DNA from: Acidimicrobiaceae bacterium
GTDB lineage: Bacteria; Actinomycetota; Acidimicrobiia; Acidimicrobiales; RAAP-2
Direction: 5' to 3'
NCBI GenBank assembly: GCA_003132165.1
Contig: PKWW01000070.1
Span: 1-36,170, forward strand
Length of the DNA: 36,170 nt
Part shown: positions 18,115 to 26,539 of the stretch, in pieces
Layout of the letters: the number at the start of each line of letters is the position of its first letter
Numbering within the stretch: the first letter of the stretch is position 1
Made by a program: the position numbers and the translations under genes
Notes under the pieces: generated by a model
Database searches by the model: none
Told to the model about the DNA's origin: nothing
What the model saw: the letters and a program-made list of their open reading frames with translations, nothing else

Positions 18115-19154
18115 GTGGTCAGCTGTCGTCGAAGACTCAGGATCAGGACGAAGGTTGGCGCACCAATGAGGGCCGTGACGACGCCGAGGGGAAGTTCTGA
18201 CGGCGCCATCACAGTTCTGGCAATGGTGTCAGCAAACACCAGGAACGCCGCGCCGAAGAAGATGCTCAGCGGCAAGATACGCCGATACGAAGTCCCCACC
18301 AGCAGCCGCAGGATGTGCGGCACGATAATTCCGACGAAACCAATGAGTCCGACCGCGGAGACGATCGCAGCCGTGCCCAACGATGACGCGGCGATCACGA
18401 CGAGGCGAACCTTGCGCACGGGCAACCCGAGCGACCGGGCCTCTTCCTCCCCGACGCTCATGACGTCCAAGGCGCTGCCCGCCGCCACGCATATGACGAT
18501 GCAGAAGATCACGTAGGGCAAGACCATCCACACCGAGCGCCAGCTGGCCGTCGCCAGTGATCCCAGCAGCCAGATATAGACCCGGGCGATGGAATCGGCG
18601 GACGAGCGCTGCTGGACGAAGGTCTGTGCGCTCGTCAGCAAAGCCGATACCGCAACGCCGGCCAGGATCAACGTCGCCGCGGTCGATCGCATGCCACGTC
18701 CGCCGATGGTCCACGTGAGCAGCACGGCAATCATCGCCCCCGCGAATGCGAGCAGGGGTGTCCACGCCGGTGTCGTCAAGCCCTGACCCACGTACACGAT
18801 TGCGAAGGTGGCTCCGAGGCCCGCACCCGACGCGACGCCGAGCAGGTAGGGATCAGCGAGAGGATTGCGGAAGACGCCCTGGTACGCGCCGCCCGCGACC
18901 GACAACATGGCGCCCGCAATCAGACCAAGCACTAGACGAGGTGCGCGAAGTTGCCACACGATCGTCGCTTGCAGCGGGCTCAACGTGCTGTGGCCAATGC
19001 CCATTTCGCTGAAGAGACCACCAATGATCCTCGTAGTGGAGATTGACGTGGGACCGATTGCCAACCCACAGACCACCGCGGCTACCAGACCGGCGAAGGT
19101 GGCCGCGGTGACGACCGCCACTCGGCGGCTGGTCGGTGGGTTGGTACTCAGCAC
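18111..19154 (-). CDS. btuC: cobalamin ABC importer, FecCD-type permease
   Basis: A 347-residue membrane protein of the FecCD/BtuC family with about ten helices; it dimerises to form the import channel. Family segments are visible: LRAPRLVLGLIAGAMLSVAG, GAYQGVFRNPLADPYLLG near residues 88-105 and GLIGFVGIIVPHILRLLVG near 270-290, which includes the loop that contacts the ATPase. The start is GTG and overlaps the substrate-binding protein stop by one base (TAGTG); the stop overlaps btuD. The gene is therefore tightly coupled in a btuF-btuC-btuD operon under riboswitch control. Confidence 0.87.
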   Translation of the reverse strand: MLSTNPPTSRRVAVVTAATFAGLVAAVVCGLAIGPTSISTTRIIGGLFSEMGIGHSTLSPLQATIVWQLRAPRLVLGLIAGAMLSVAGGAYQGVFRNPLADPYLLGVASGAGLGATFAIVYVGQGLTTPAWTPLLAFAGAMIAVLLTWTIGGRGMRSTAATLILAGVAVSALLTSAQTFVQQRSSADSIARVYIWLLGSLATASWRSVWMVLPYVIFCIVICVAAGSALDVMSVGEEEARSLGLPVRKVRLVVIAASSLGTAAIVSAVGLIGFVGIIVPHILRLLVGTSYRRILPLSIFFGAAFLVFADTIARTVMAPSELPLGVVTALIGAPTFVLILSLRRQLTT

Positions 19155-20077
19155 TATTTAGTCCACAGGTTCTTTTCGCCCAGCACGTGCTTCACGGCCG
19201 TGGTCAGTTCGTTCATGAGCGACACGAGGCGCGGACCCCACTGGGAGGCGATGTCGGCATTCAACTCAATGACGTTGTGGTGCACCACCGCACTTACCTT
19301 GTCGAAACCGGATCGCTTCGCGACACTCGCAACGCTGGCGTCGCCCGCGAGAAAGATCAGCGTGGGATTCGAACTCACGATGTACTCGGCGTTCAGTTCG
19401 GGGTACCCGGCATCTGCGGAAGTCGCGTCGGCGTCAGCAATGTTCACGAGCCCCAGCGACTTCATCAACTTTCCCACGAACGTCTGACTGGTGAGTGAGT
19501 AGTAGGGGTTCGCCGCGATCTCGTAGTACACCGAGATCTTCTTGGTCGGGTGCACCGGAACGGAGGCGATGTCGGCGTTGATCGTCTTCTTCATTGATGC
19601 GGCGATGGCGTCGGCGCTCTTGGTGTGGCCCGTCAATACACCAAGTTGCTCGATCTGTTGGAGCGCACTCTGAACATTCGTTGCGGCACCCTGCTCGACG
19701 ACCTTGACGCCCTCGTTCGTGAGGTCCTGCTGGATTGAGTTGGCATCATCGGAGATCACGACAAGGTCAGGCTTCGCGGACGGGTGGGACTTGGTCACCT
19801 TACAGATCCCGAGTAGCGATTCAATGTTCGGGTTCAGAGCGTCAATCTGGTGTTCCTTGGACAACTTCGCCGCCGCAGCGGGAAAATTTGAGGACTCGTC
19901 GACCGCCTGCACTTGCACGCCAGCACCGATGGCGTAGAGGGTTGCCGTCGCCGTGGGCGAGAGCGACACGATGCACTGGGGAGCATCGATGGTCGCGCCC
20001 GCATTGGGGACAAAAAACATTGGTAGCGCCACTGCACTGAGACTCAGTGCAACGACGAACCCGAGGATCTTCTTCAT
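19154..20077 (-). CDS. btuF: cobalamin ABC importer, substrate-binding protein
   Basis: A 307-residue exported binding protein of the BtuF/FepB cluster. The start is ATG at 20077 with AGGAG six bases upstream; longer frames run into the riboswitch. Residues 1-28 are a signal peptide (MKKILG, hydrophobic core, then NAGA). No lipobox cysteine is in the expected place, so the protein may be secreted or held otherwise rather than lipid-anchored. The mature domain opens with CIVSLSPTATATLYAIGAG, the standard start of this family, and a long helix then links two lobes. Cobalamin or cobinamide is inferred as ligand from the B12 riboswitch directly upstream. Confidence 0.87.
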   Translation of the reverse strand: MKKILGFVVALSLSAVALPMFFVPNAGATIDAPQCIVSLSPTATATLYAIGAGVQVQAVDESSNFPAAAAKLSKEHQIDALNPNIESLLGICKVTKSHPSAKPDLVVISDDANSIQQDLTNEGVKVVEQGAATNVQSALQQIEQLGVLTGHTKSADAIAASMKKTINADIASVPVHPTKKISVYYEIAANPYYSLTSQTFVGKLMKSLGLVNIADADATSADAGYPELNAEYIVSSNPTLIFLAGDASVASVAKRSGFDKVSAVVHHNVIELNADIASQWGPRLVSLMNELTTAVKHVLGEKNLWTK

Positions 20078-20091
20078 GGATATCTCCTGTG

Positions 20092-20117
20092 TCCGTCGAG
20101 TCAGGTTGGACGACGGA
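20092..20117 (-). promoter_or_regulatory. hairpin next to the btuF ribosome site
   Basis: TCCGTCG and CGACGGA are perfect 7-bp reverse complements 12 bases apart, ending five bases before the AGGAG of btuF. It lies between the riboswitch aptamer and the start codon, where an expression platform would act. It may help switch access to the ribosome site; the alternative pairing has not been worked out. Confidence 0.45.
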
Positions 20118-20164
20118 GAAGATTCCGAACGACCGCTCCTTACCTCGAGAGCTGTCTTCACATC

Positions 20165-20275
20165 TCCTCGCGGAAGGCGACCTGGCTTTATGGGCTTCTC
20201 ACGAAGGCCACTTACAGTTGCGGGACAGCGTTGGAATCTCACCAACTTCGCTGGCGCGAGGCAACTCCGACCTTA
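20165..20275 (-). promoter_or_regulatory. cobalamin riboswitch
   Basis: On the minus strand the conserved aptamer core is clear: GGTGAGATTCC, then GCTGTCCCGCAACTGTAAG, which fits the B12 consensus GGTGxxAxTCC...CxGxCCCGCxACTGT almost exactly. Downstream at 20176-20197 is the B12-box-like stretch AAGCCCATAAAGCCAGG followed by TCGCC. It precedes btuF by about 90 bases. Such elements turn off B12 import when adenosylcobalamin is plentiful. The boundaries are approximate, especially on the 5' side. Confidence 0.9.
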
Positions 20276-20330
20276 TCGCACCCGTGGCGTCGGGTTGCGA
20301 GGTTGGCGGTTCGAACCCACCTCTCGAGCG

Positions 20331-21998
20331 CTACGGTCCCGCGGCTGGCTTCACTTCGACGAGCGTCCCATTGCGAAGTGCCATTCGTCGCGTGGCGTTG
20401 ACGTAGTCGCCGTCGCGGTGCGAGATGATCAGCAGCGCACTCGGCTCGTAGTGCTCGACAATGGCGTCGATGACCTCTGCGGCCGTGCGTTCATCGAGCC
20501 CCTCGGTCGGCTCGTCGAATACCACCACCGGTCGGTCCACGAGCAGTTCACGCGCCACGCCCAGGCGCCGTTGCTCACCACCGGAGAGTCCGGTCGTGGC
20601 GCCGCCGAGTCGAGTGCCGAGGCCGTCGGGGAGAGAAGCGAGCAGTGGCGTCAAGCCGGCGGTCGCGAGAGCCATCAGCAACTCCTCGTCGGACGCGTGC
20701 GGACTCGCGATTCGCAGATTCCCCGCAAGCGACGTCGAAAAGACGTGGGGGGCGTCGTCGACGAAGCCGACACGTTCGCGGACCTGGTGCGATGAGAGAC
20801 CCGCGTACGAGGCGGACCCGAGCTCGAGTGATCCTCCGCTCGGATCGAGAAATTTGGCCAGCAATCGCGCCAACGTCGTCTTGCCCCCGCCACTCGGCCC
20901 GCCCAGGACCACGACGTCCCCGGGCCCCAGCACGAGTGATGCGTCGACCAGCACGCTCTGACCGTCAAAGGACCTCGCGACACTGCGCGCGCGCACGACG
21001 TCAGACGCCCGGTCCAGCACAACGGGCTCCTCGGGCTCGCGCACCGGCGCGGTCACCGACGCGATCCCTTGGAGGCGGCCCAACGCGGCGCGGTCGCCTC
21101 GTAGTCCGACCAGGGACGGGGCCACTGCGCCGACGAGTTCGAGGGCGGCGATACTCAGCAGGGCCGGGACCGCGAGCAGCGCCGTACTGATGCGCCCTTC
21201 GCGAAGAGCGACCGCCGTGAGCGCGACGCTGGCGACCACGCACAGCCCCGAGATCAGTGTCGTCAGACCGGTGATGACGCCCATCATCGTCGTACGCCGG
21301 CGCTGGGCCCGATCGAAGCGGACCTCGAGGCCTTCGAGGTCGCGCACCAACGACTCGGACGCTCCGGCCATCACGTACTCGTCACCACCCTGCGCCGCCC
21401 GGTCGAAGAGCGACGTCAGCTCACGCCGTACCAGGTCCATCTCGTTCTCGCTGCGTTCGCCCAGGCGCGCCGCGAACATCGGCAGTGCCACGGCCGAGAT
21501 CGCGAGACCCACGAAGAGCGTGAGCGCAGTCCAGGGAACGATGATTCCGGTAATCAGAATGGTGGCAACCCCCGCCGCAGCACTGGTGAGAAGGGGGCCC
21601 GCCACCGCCGTCAGCAGGTCCTGGACCCGCTCGACATCGCGCAAGACGACGTCGACGATCCCGGCGCTGTCCGGGCCCAGACCCGCGGGCACGAGCGGCT
21701 CGAGGAGTCGCGCCACTGACGCGCGCACGTGGCCCATCACGCCGAGCGCGGCGCGGTGAGTCTGGGTGCGCTCGACGTAGCGGCCCGCAGCCTTCGACAG
21801 CGCGAAGAGCTGCACCAGTCCCATGGGTACGGTCAAGGACAGTACCGCCGGCTCCTGGGCGGCGCGCACGATGAGCCACGCCGACGTGCCCGACAGACCG
21901 ATTGTCGAGAACGTGACCAGGAGTCCCGCCGCGATCGCTCGTCGCAGGGACCGACGTTCGAGCCCGAGCGCGTTGTGCACCACTCCCCTAACTCGCAT
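20331..21998 (-). CDS. cydC: cytochrome bd assembly ABC exporter subunit CydC
   Basis: A 555-residue half-transporter with an N-terminal membrane domain (about 1-310, six helices) and a C-terminal ATPase. Walker A is GGPSGGGKTT, signature LSGGEQRR, Walker B VVVFDEPTEGLD. With CydD it forms the inner-membrane exporter of glutathione, cysteine or related thiols and heme that is needed to assemble cytochrome bd. The start overlaps the cydD stop by 11 bases. It is last in cydABDC. In some actinobacteria cydD and cydC are fused; here they are separate. Confidence 0.93.
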   Translation of the reverse strand: MRVRGVVHNALGLERRSLRRAIAAGLLVTFSTIGLSGTSAWLIVRAAQEPAVLSLTVPMGLVQLFALSKAAGRYVERTQTHRAALGVMGHVRASVARLLEPLVPAGLGPDSAGIVDVVLRDVERVQDLLTAVAGPLLTSAAAGVATILITGIIVPWTALTLFVGLAISAVALPMFAARLGERSENEMDLVRRELTSLFDRAAQGGDEYVMAGASESLVRDLEGLEVRFDRAQRRRTTMMGVITGLTTLISGLCVVASVALTAVALREGRISTALLAVPALLSIAALELVGAVAPSLVGLRGDRAALGRLQGIASVTAPVREPEEPVVLDRASDVVRARSVARSFDGQSVLVDASLVLGPGDVVVLGGPSGGGKTTLARLLAKFLDPSGGSLELGSASYAGLSSHQVRERVGFVDDAPHVFSTSLAGNLRIASPHASDEELLMALATAGLTPLLASLPDGLGTRLGGATTGLSGGEQRRLGVARELLVDRPVVVFDEPTEGLDERTAAEVIDAIVEHYEPSALLIISHRDGDYVNATRRMALRNGTLVEVKPAAGP

Positions 21999-23604
21999 CG
22001 GACGCCACCACGGTCGTGAGCGTGATGCTCCGGTCCACCGCGAAGGGGCGATGCGTCGCCACGATCCGGGTCATCGCCAGTCGAGCGACCGCTTCATGGA
22101 CGAGCGCGGCACTCTCGGTATCCAGATGCGCCGTTGGTTCGTCCAGCACGAGCACCAGTGGGTTTCGCACGAGGCAGCGAACGAGCGCCAACCGCCGGCG
22201 CTGGCCCGCCGAGAGTTCGGCCGAGCCTTCTCCCAGCGACCGGTCGAGTTCGAGGGCCAAGCCGACGCTGTGCATCGCGGCGATGATGCTGTCGTCGTCA
22301 ATCGTGGCGTCGCCCATCTGGACCGCCTCGCGAATGTTTGCACCGGGAAGGTTCGGATCCTGGGGCAGCCAGGCGACCACCCGCTGGAACGCCACTACGT
22401 CCATGGTCGCGAGATCGACGCCGTTCACCAGCACCGCGCCGCTCGCGGGCTCTCGAAGCCCACACAGGATTCGTAGCAGTGTCGACTTACCAACGCCCGA
22501 CGGCCCGACGATACTCACGAGGCTGCCCGGGCTGACGGTCGCGTTGAGTGGCGCGTTCGCCATCGCTCTTCTCGACGGATGGGTCACTACGAGGTCCCGC
22601 AATTCGATTGACGGCGCCGATGTGGGCGCGGGGGCGTCGCCACCGCGCTCGGGGACTTCCAGATACGCCAGTAGTTCGCTCGCCGCGGCGATGCCGTCGG
22701 CGGAGCCGTGAAACTGCGCGGCCGACCGTCGAAGGGGCAAGAACACCTCGGGGGTGAGGAGCAGCACCGCCAACGCCGTTGCGAGTCCGAGCGATCCATT
22801 CAGCAAACGAAGTCCCAGCACGAGGGCCACGAGGGCTGTCGCCAGTGATGACAAGAGTTCCAACGCGAAACTGGAAAGGAACGCCACGCGCAACGTGCCC
22901 ATTGTCGTCTGTTGCAGCGCATCGCCCACCTCGTCAAGGTTCTTCACCGCGTCACTCGACCGGTTGAACGACTTCAGCACCGTCATGCCGCGAACGACGT
23001 CACCGAAGTAGCCCGCGAGTTCCTGCTGCTCGCGCCAGCGCTGCTCCATCTTCTCCTTCGCCTCGAGGCCGAGCAGGACCATGAAGACCGGCAGGAGGGC
23101 CACGCAGACCAACACGATTGCGGCACTCCAGACATCGTGGAGCGCAAGCCAGCCGAGCAACAGCACCGGAGCCAATGTCGCGAGTACGAGCGACGGGACG
23201 TACTTCGCGATGTAACTCTCAATCGCGTCGATACCACGAGTGCACAATTGCACCGTCGCATCCACCGAGGTCATGGGACCGTCCGCCAGCACCCGGTGCA
23301 GCGCGCGCTGGCGCAGGTCCCGACGGATCGGACTGGCGATTCTCGACGTGACGGGCTCGCTCAGCCCACTCGAGATCATGCGAAGCGCGCTGAAACCAAC
23401 GAACAGCCACGCCCGGCTCGCGACGGGCGCGTGCGGATCGTGGAACAGGGCGCCGAGCAGGCTCGAGAGCACGGCCGCCTGGCCAATGATCGCCACGGTA
23501 CTGACGAGTCCGAGGAACACCGCAACGACGAGTGCACGTTGTACCAAGCGTGACGTACGACGAAGCCGCGTGAGTAGGGCCGAAGGCCGTTCGGCCCTAC
23601 TCAC
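21988..23604 (-). CDS. cydD: cytochrome bd assembly ABC exporter subunit CydD
   Basis: A 538-residue half-transporter, the partner of CydC. Residues about 20-300 are six membrane helices. The ATPase domain has Walker A GPSGVGKST, signature LSAGQRRR (with Ala instead of the usual Gly) and Walker B LVLVLDEPTAHLD. The start codon lies three bases after the cydB stop, and the stop overlaps cydC, so translation of the four cyd genes is coupled. Together CydDC export a reductant needed for heme insertion into the oxidase encoded upstream. Confidence 0.93.
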   Translation of the reverse strand: MSRAERPSALLTRLRRTSRLVQRALVVAVFLGLVSTVAIIGQAAVLSSLLGALFHDPHAPVASRAWLFVGFSALRMISSGLSEPVTSRIASPIRRDLRQRALHRVLADGPMTSVDATVQLCTRGIDAIESYIAKYVPSLVLATLAPVLLLGWLALHDVWSAAIVLVCVALLPVFMVLLGLEAKEKMEQRWREQQELAGYFGDVVRGMTVLKSFNRSSDAVKNLDEVGDALQQTTMGTLRVAFLSSFALELLSSLATALVALVLGLRLLNGSLGLATALAVLLLTPEVFLPLRRSAAQFHGSADGIAAASELLAYLEVPERGGDAPAPTSAPSIELRDLVVTHPSRRAMANAPLNATVSPGSLVSIVGPSGVGKSTLLRILCGLREPASGAVLVNGVDLATMDVVAFQRVVAWLPQDPNLPGANIREAVQMGDATIDDDSIIAAMHSVGLALELDRSLGEGSAELSAGQRRRLALVRCLVRNPLVLVLDEPTAHLDTESAALVHEAVARLAMTRIVATHRPFAVDRSITLTTVVASDAS

Positions 23605-23607
23605 GGC

Positions 23608-24672
23608 TCAGACGTTCGTCGAAGGGTGCTCGGTCTCGGGCGACGAGCCGGGGCGGGTAACACGCTTCTTGAAGATCCAGTACGTCCAACTCTGGTACAG
23701 AAGCACGAACGGCAAGAAGATCAACGCCACCCAACTCATTACCTTCAACGTGTACGGGTGCGAAGCGCTCGCCGCGATGGAGATGTCGAAGTGAGGGCTC
23801 ACCGAGGAGATCAGCACGTTCGGGTAGAGGTTCAAGAAGAGCGTGGCGATGAACGCCACGATCGTGAGCGCGGTGGCGATGAAAGCCCATCCCTCAAGGT
23901 TGTCACGAACCAGCCAGCCGACCCCAGCGAGGGCGATAAGACCGAGGATCGGTAGCAGCGGCGGCACGAGGCCCACGTGGTGCATGGTGTGGGCGGTCTG
24001 GTAGGTCCACGCGAGGAACGCGGTCACGACCACCAACGCCACCGGTGCCAGGCGCATCGCGATCGCGCGCGAGCGGACGCGAACGTCGCCTTCGGTCTTC
24101 AGTCCCAGGTACGTCGCCCCGTGCAGCGTGAAGAGCAGCAGAGTACTGAGTCCTCCGAGCAGGGCGTAGGGCTTCACCAGGTCGAAGAAGTTGCCGGTCC
24201 ACGTGGCGTTGGCCCCTATTGGCACACCGTGCACGAAGTCCGCGAACGCGACGCCCCAGAGAAGGGCCGGCAGCGCCGAGCCCCAGAAGATGGCGCGGTC
24301 CCACCACTGGGCCCACTTGGTGTCGTCGCGCTTGTGACGAAATTCGAACGCCATGCCGCGAAAAATCAGCGCCGCGAGCACGAGGAACAGCGCGAGATAG
24401 AAGCCGCTGAAGACGGTCGCGTACCAGAGCGGGAACGCGGCGAAGGTGGCGCCACCGGCAGTGATTAGCCATACCTCGTTGCCGTCCCATACCGGTCCGA
24501 TGGTATTGATGACCACGCGACGGTCGAGGTCGTCCTTCGAGACGAACGGCAGCAGCGTGCCAACGCCGAAGTCGAAGCCTTCAAGGAAGAAGTAACCGAG
24601 CCAGAGGACGCCAATCAGGTAGAACCACAGCTGGTCGAGACCGCTGGGGGTGATTAGGTGAAGTACGCGCAC
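23608..24672 (-). CDS. cydB: cytochrome bd oxidase subunit II
   Basis: A 354-residue integral membrane subunit of the quinol oxidase. The N-terminal run LWFYLIGVLWLGYFFLEGFD and following FGVGTLLPF are the family hallmark, and IGPVWDGNEVWLITAGGATF is the conserved region near the heme d pocket and proton path. About nine helices are expected. The C-terminus ends polar (GSSPETEHPSTNV). The gene begins 11 bases after cydA, and cydD starts three bases after its stop. Confidence 0.95.
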   Translation of the reverse strand: MRVLHLITPSGLDQLWFYLIGVLWLGYFFLEGFDFGVGTLLPFVSKDDLDRRVVINTIGPVWDGNEVWLITAGGATFAAFPLWYATVFSGFYLALFLVLAALIFRGMAFEFRHKRDDTKWAQWWDRAIFWGSALPALLWGVAFADFVHGVPIGANATWTGNFFDLVKPYALLGGLSTLLLFTLHGATYLGLKTEGDVRVRSRAIAMRLAPVALVVVTAFLAWTYQTAHTMHHVGLVPPLLPILGLIALAGVGWLVRDNLEGWAFIATALTIVAFIATLFLNLYPNVLISSVSPHFDISIAASASHPYTLKVMSWVALIFLPFVLLYQSWTYWIFKKRVTRPGSSPETEHPSTNV

Positions 24673-24683
24673 GATGGATCCTC

Positions 24684-26081
24684 CTAGTAGATCAGCTCAG
24701 GGACGCGCTCAGCTTCCGATGGCGTCTCGATGGCGGGCGGGACCTTGGCGAGTCGGATCATCAGGCCGATCTCGATGACGGCCAAGAGCGAGTAGATCGC
24801 GGTGAAGCCGATAAGACTCGCCGCCACGTAACCCGGAGCGATGAGGGTGACGGCCTTGGACGTCTTCAAGAGTCCGTACACGACCCAGGGCTGACGACCG
24901 ACCTCGGTGAAAATCCATCCGAAACTATTGGCGAGGAACGGCGCGAACACCATCCACGTCGCGAAGCGCAGGAAGCGCGGTGACTTCTCAAGGCGTCGCT
25001 TGCGCACGAGCCAGAGGGCTACGCCCCCGAGGATGAAGAGCAGTACGCCCAGGCCCACCATGATCCGGAACGACCAGTAGCAGAGCCAGATGACGGGCAC
25101 GTAACTACCGGCACCGAACTTCTTATTGGCTGCCTTTTGCAGTTGGTTGATGCCCTGGACTTTGCCGTCCCAGGTATTGGTCGCGAGCACACTGAGGATG
25201 TGGGGAACGCGAATCTGGAACACGGCGTTGTCCGAGAGGTCACCAATGGTGAGCAACGAGAAGCTCGCGCCGCTCGAGGTGTTGTAGAGAGCTTCGGCGG
25301 CGGCCATCTTCATCGGCTGCTGGGCTTCCATCTCCTTGGCCTGGTTGTCACCGAGGAACATCGTCGCAATCGAAGCCAGCACCGTGACAACAATCGCAAT
25401 ACGGGCCGCCTTTCCGAATCCGGCGAGGTCGTGTCCCTTGCGCAGGTGCCACGCGGCGATCGCCAGCATGAACACCGAGCCCGTCAGGAACGCTGAAGCG
25501 AGCACGTGCCCGTAGGCGGCGATGAACGTGGAGTTGGTCATCACAGCCCAGAAATTGGTCATGACCGCCTGATGAGTCTTCGGATCGATCGCGTAACCAA
25601 CGGGGTGCTGCATCCACGAGTTCGCCGCGACGATGAAGGCCGCCGAGAGAATCGTGCCGATGCTCACCATCCAGATCGACGCGAGGTGAATCCGCTTACT
25701 CACGCGCCCACGGCCGAAGATCCAGATTCCCAAGAACGTGGACTCCATGAAGAAGGCCAGCAAGCCCTCGATCGCGAGCGGCGCACCGAAGATGTTTCCG
25801 ACGAAGACCGAGTAGCGAGACCAGTCCATGCCGAACTGGAACTCCTGGACAATTCCGGTCACCACGCCAATGGCGAAGTTCACGAGGAACAATTTTCCGA
25901 AGAACTTGGTCATCCGGTCGTAGTCGACGTCCCCGGTCCGATACGCCGCCGTCTGCAACACCGCCACCAACAGCCCGAGGCCGATCGTGAGCGGAACGAA
26001 GAGGAAGTGAAAGACAGTGGTGATGCCAAATTGCCAACGAGCCAACGACAATGTCGAGATGCCTGCAATAAACGTTTCCAT
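24684..26081 (-). CDS. cydA: cytochrome bd oxidase subunit I
   Basis: A 465-residue membrane subunit that carries all three hemes and oxidises quinol while reducing oxygen, with high affinity and no proton pumping. His25 in FGITTVFHFLFVPL corresponds to the heme b595 ligand (His19 in E. coli). His192 in AAYGHVLASAF and Met341 in SFRIMVGLG correspond to the heme b558 ligands. GWIFTEVGRQPW is the quinol-site signature. The Q loop (LGDNQAKEMEAQQP and after) is of the short type; E. coli CydA is longer by about 55 residues. The promoter region upstream carries two dyads (26123-26166). Expression is expected to rise under low oxygen. Confidence 0.96.
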   Translation of the reverse strand: METFIAGISTLSLARWQFGITTVFHFLFVPLTIGLGLLVAVLQTAAYRTGDVDYDRMTKFFGKLFLVNFAIGVVTGIVQEFQFGMDWSRYSVFVGNIFGAPLAIEGLLAFFMESTFLGIWIFGRGRVSKRIHLASIWMVSIGTILSAAFIVAANSWMQHPVGYAIDPKTHQAVMTNFWAVMTNSTFIAAYGHVLASAFLTGSVFMLAIAAWHLRKGHDLAGFGKAARIAIVVTVLASIATMFLGDNQAKEMEAQQPMKMAAAEALYNTSSGASFSLLTIGDLSDNAVFQIRVPHILSVLATNTWDGKVQGINQLQKAANKKFGAGSYVPVIWLCYWSFRIMVGLGVLLFILGGVALWLVRKRRLEKSPRFLRFATWMVFAPFLANSFGWIFTEVGRQPWVVYGLLKTSKAVTLIAPGYVAASLIGFTAIYSLLAVIEIGLMIRLAKVPPAIETPSEAERVPELIY

Positions 26082-26122
26082 GCCCCGACCTTAGAATTAG
26101 CGGCAGAATGACCGGCTCGAAA

Positions 26123-26166
26123 TAGTGAGGACTTTTGTCACTAAAAAAATTAGTTTGGGTCCAAAC
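26123..26166 (-). promoter_or_regulatory. paired inverted repeats upstream of cydA
   Basis: TAGTGA (26123-26128) and TCACTA (26138-26143) are inverted copies nine bases apart. GTTTGG (26153-26158) and CCAAAC (26161-26166) are a second pair two bases apart. A run of seven A residues lies between the two pairs. Both are within 90 bases of the cydA start in unusually AT-rich DNA, so they are good candidates for redox or oxygen regulation. Neither matches the standard Rex, FNR or CRP site exactly. Confidence 0.5.
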
Positions 26167-26349
26167 AAAATTGTGTATGACGAATGCCGATGTGCACGAT
26201 CATCAATGGCGATATCCCACCCGAGGAGAGCACCCCGATTTGCGGTCGCCACGTCCCGTTGACGACATTGCGCCACCTCACGGTGAAGGACGCTTCGCCT
26301 CTTCGATACTCGTACGGCCTCGATCGGCTCGAACCGAAGCGGTGCGGAC

Positions 26350-26526
26350 CTAGCGGTTACGCAGGCGCGAGAAGAATCCACCGGATGGTGCATTCGCCGC
26401 ACCCGCGTTCCGGTCACACGAGCAGCGCTGGCTCTTCGACACGCCGGCCAGTGCCTCTTCGATGTGATTTCCGCAGCCCTTCCACGTGGGCTTGCCGCAC
26501 TTCTTGCATGATGTCCTGGCGCACAT
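26350..26526 (-). CDS. small cysteine-rich protein, unknown function
   Basis: A 58-residue protein starting MCARTSCKKCGKPTWKGCG. Six cysteines (C2, C7, C10, C18, C35, C37) include CxxC (7-10) and CxC (35-37) pairs and suggest a small zinc site. The pattern C-x2-C-G-K-x-T-W-x-G-C-G-x-H resembles short actinobacterial hypothetical proteins that I recall but cannot name. The tail (NAPSGGFFSRLRNR) is basic and probably flexible. The start is supported by AAAGG about nine bases upstream. It lies 13 bases after the rhodanese-fusion flavoprotein gene, so it is probably the last gene of the cstR operon. A link to sulfane sulfur or metal handling is inference. Confidence 0.72.
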   Translation of the reverse strand: MCARTSCKKCGKPTWKGCGNHIEEALAGVSKSQRCSCDRNAGAANAPSGGFFSRLRNR

Positions 26527-26539
26527 GATGTGAGCCTTT

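Noticed and set aside
20295..20330. T-arm-like sequence GGCGGTTCGAACCCACC
   Set aside because: One stem pair is mismatched (C-A), and no acceptor, anticodon or D arm can be built around it; it is probably part of a hairpin after cydC.
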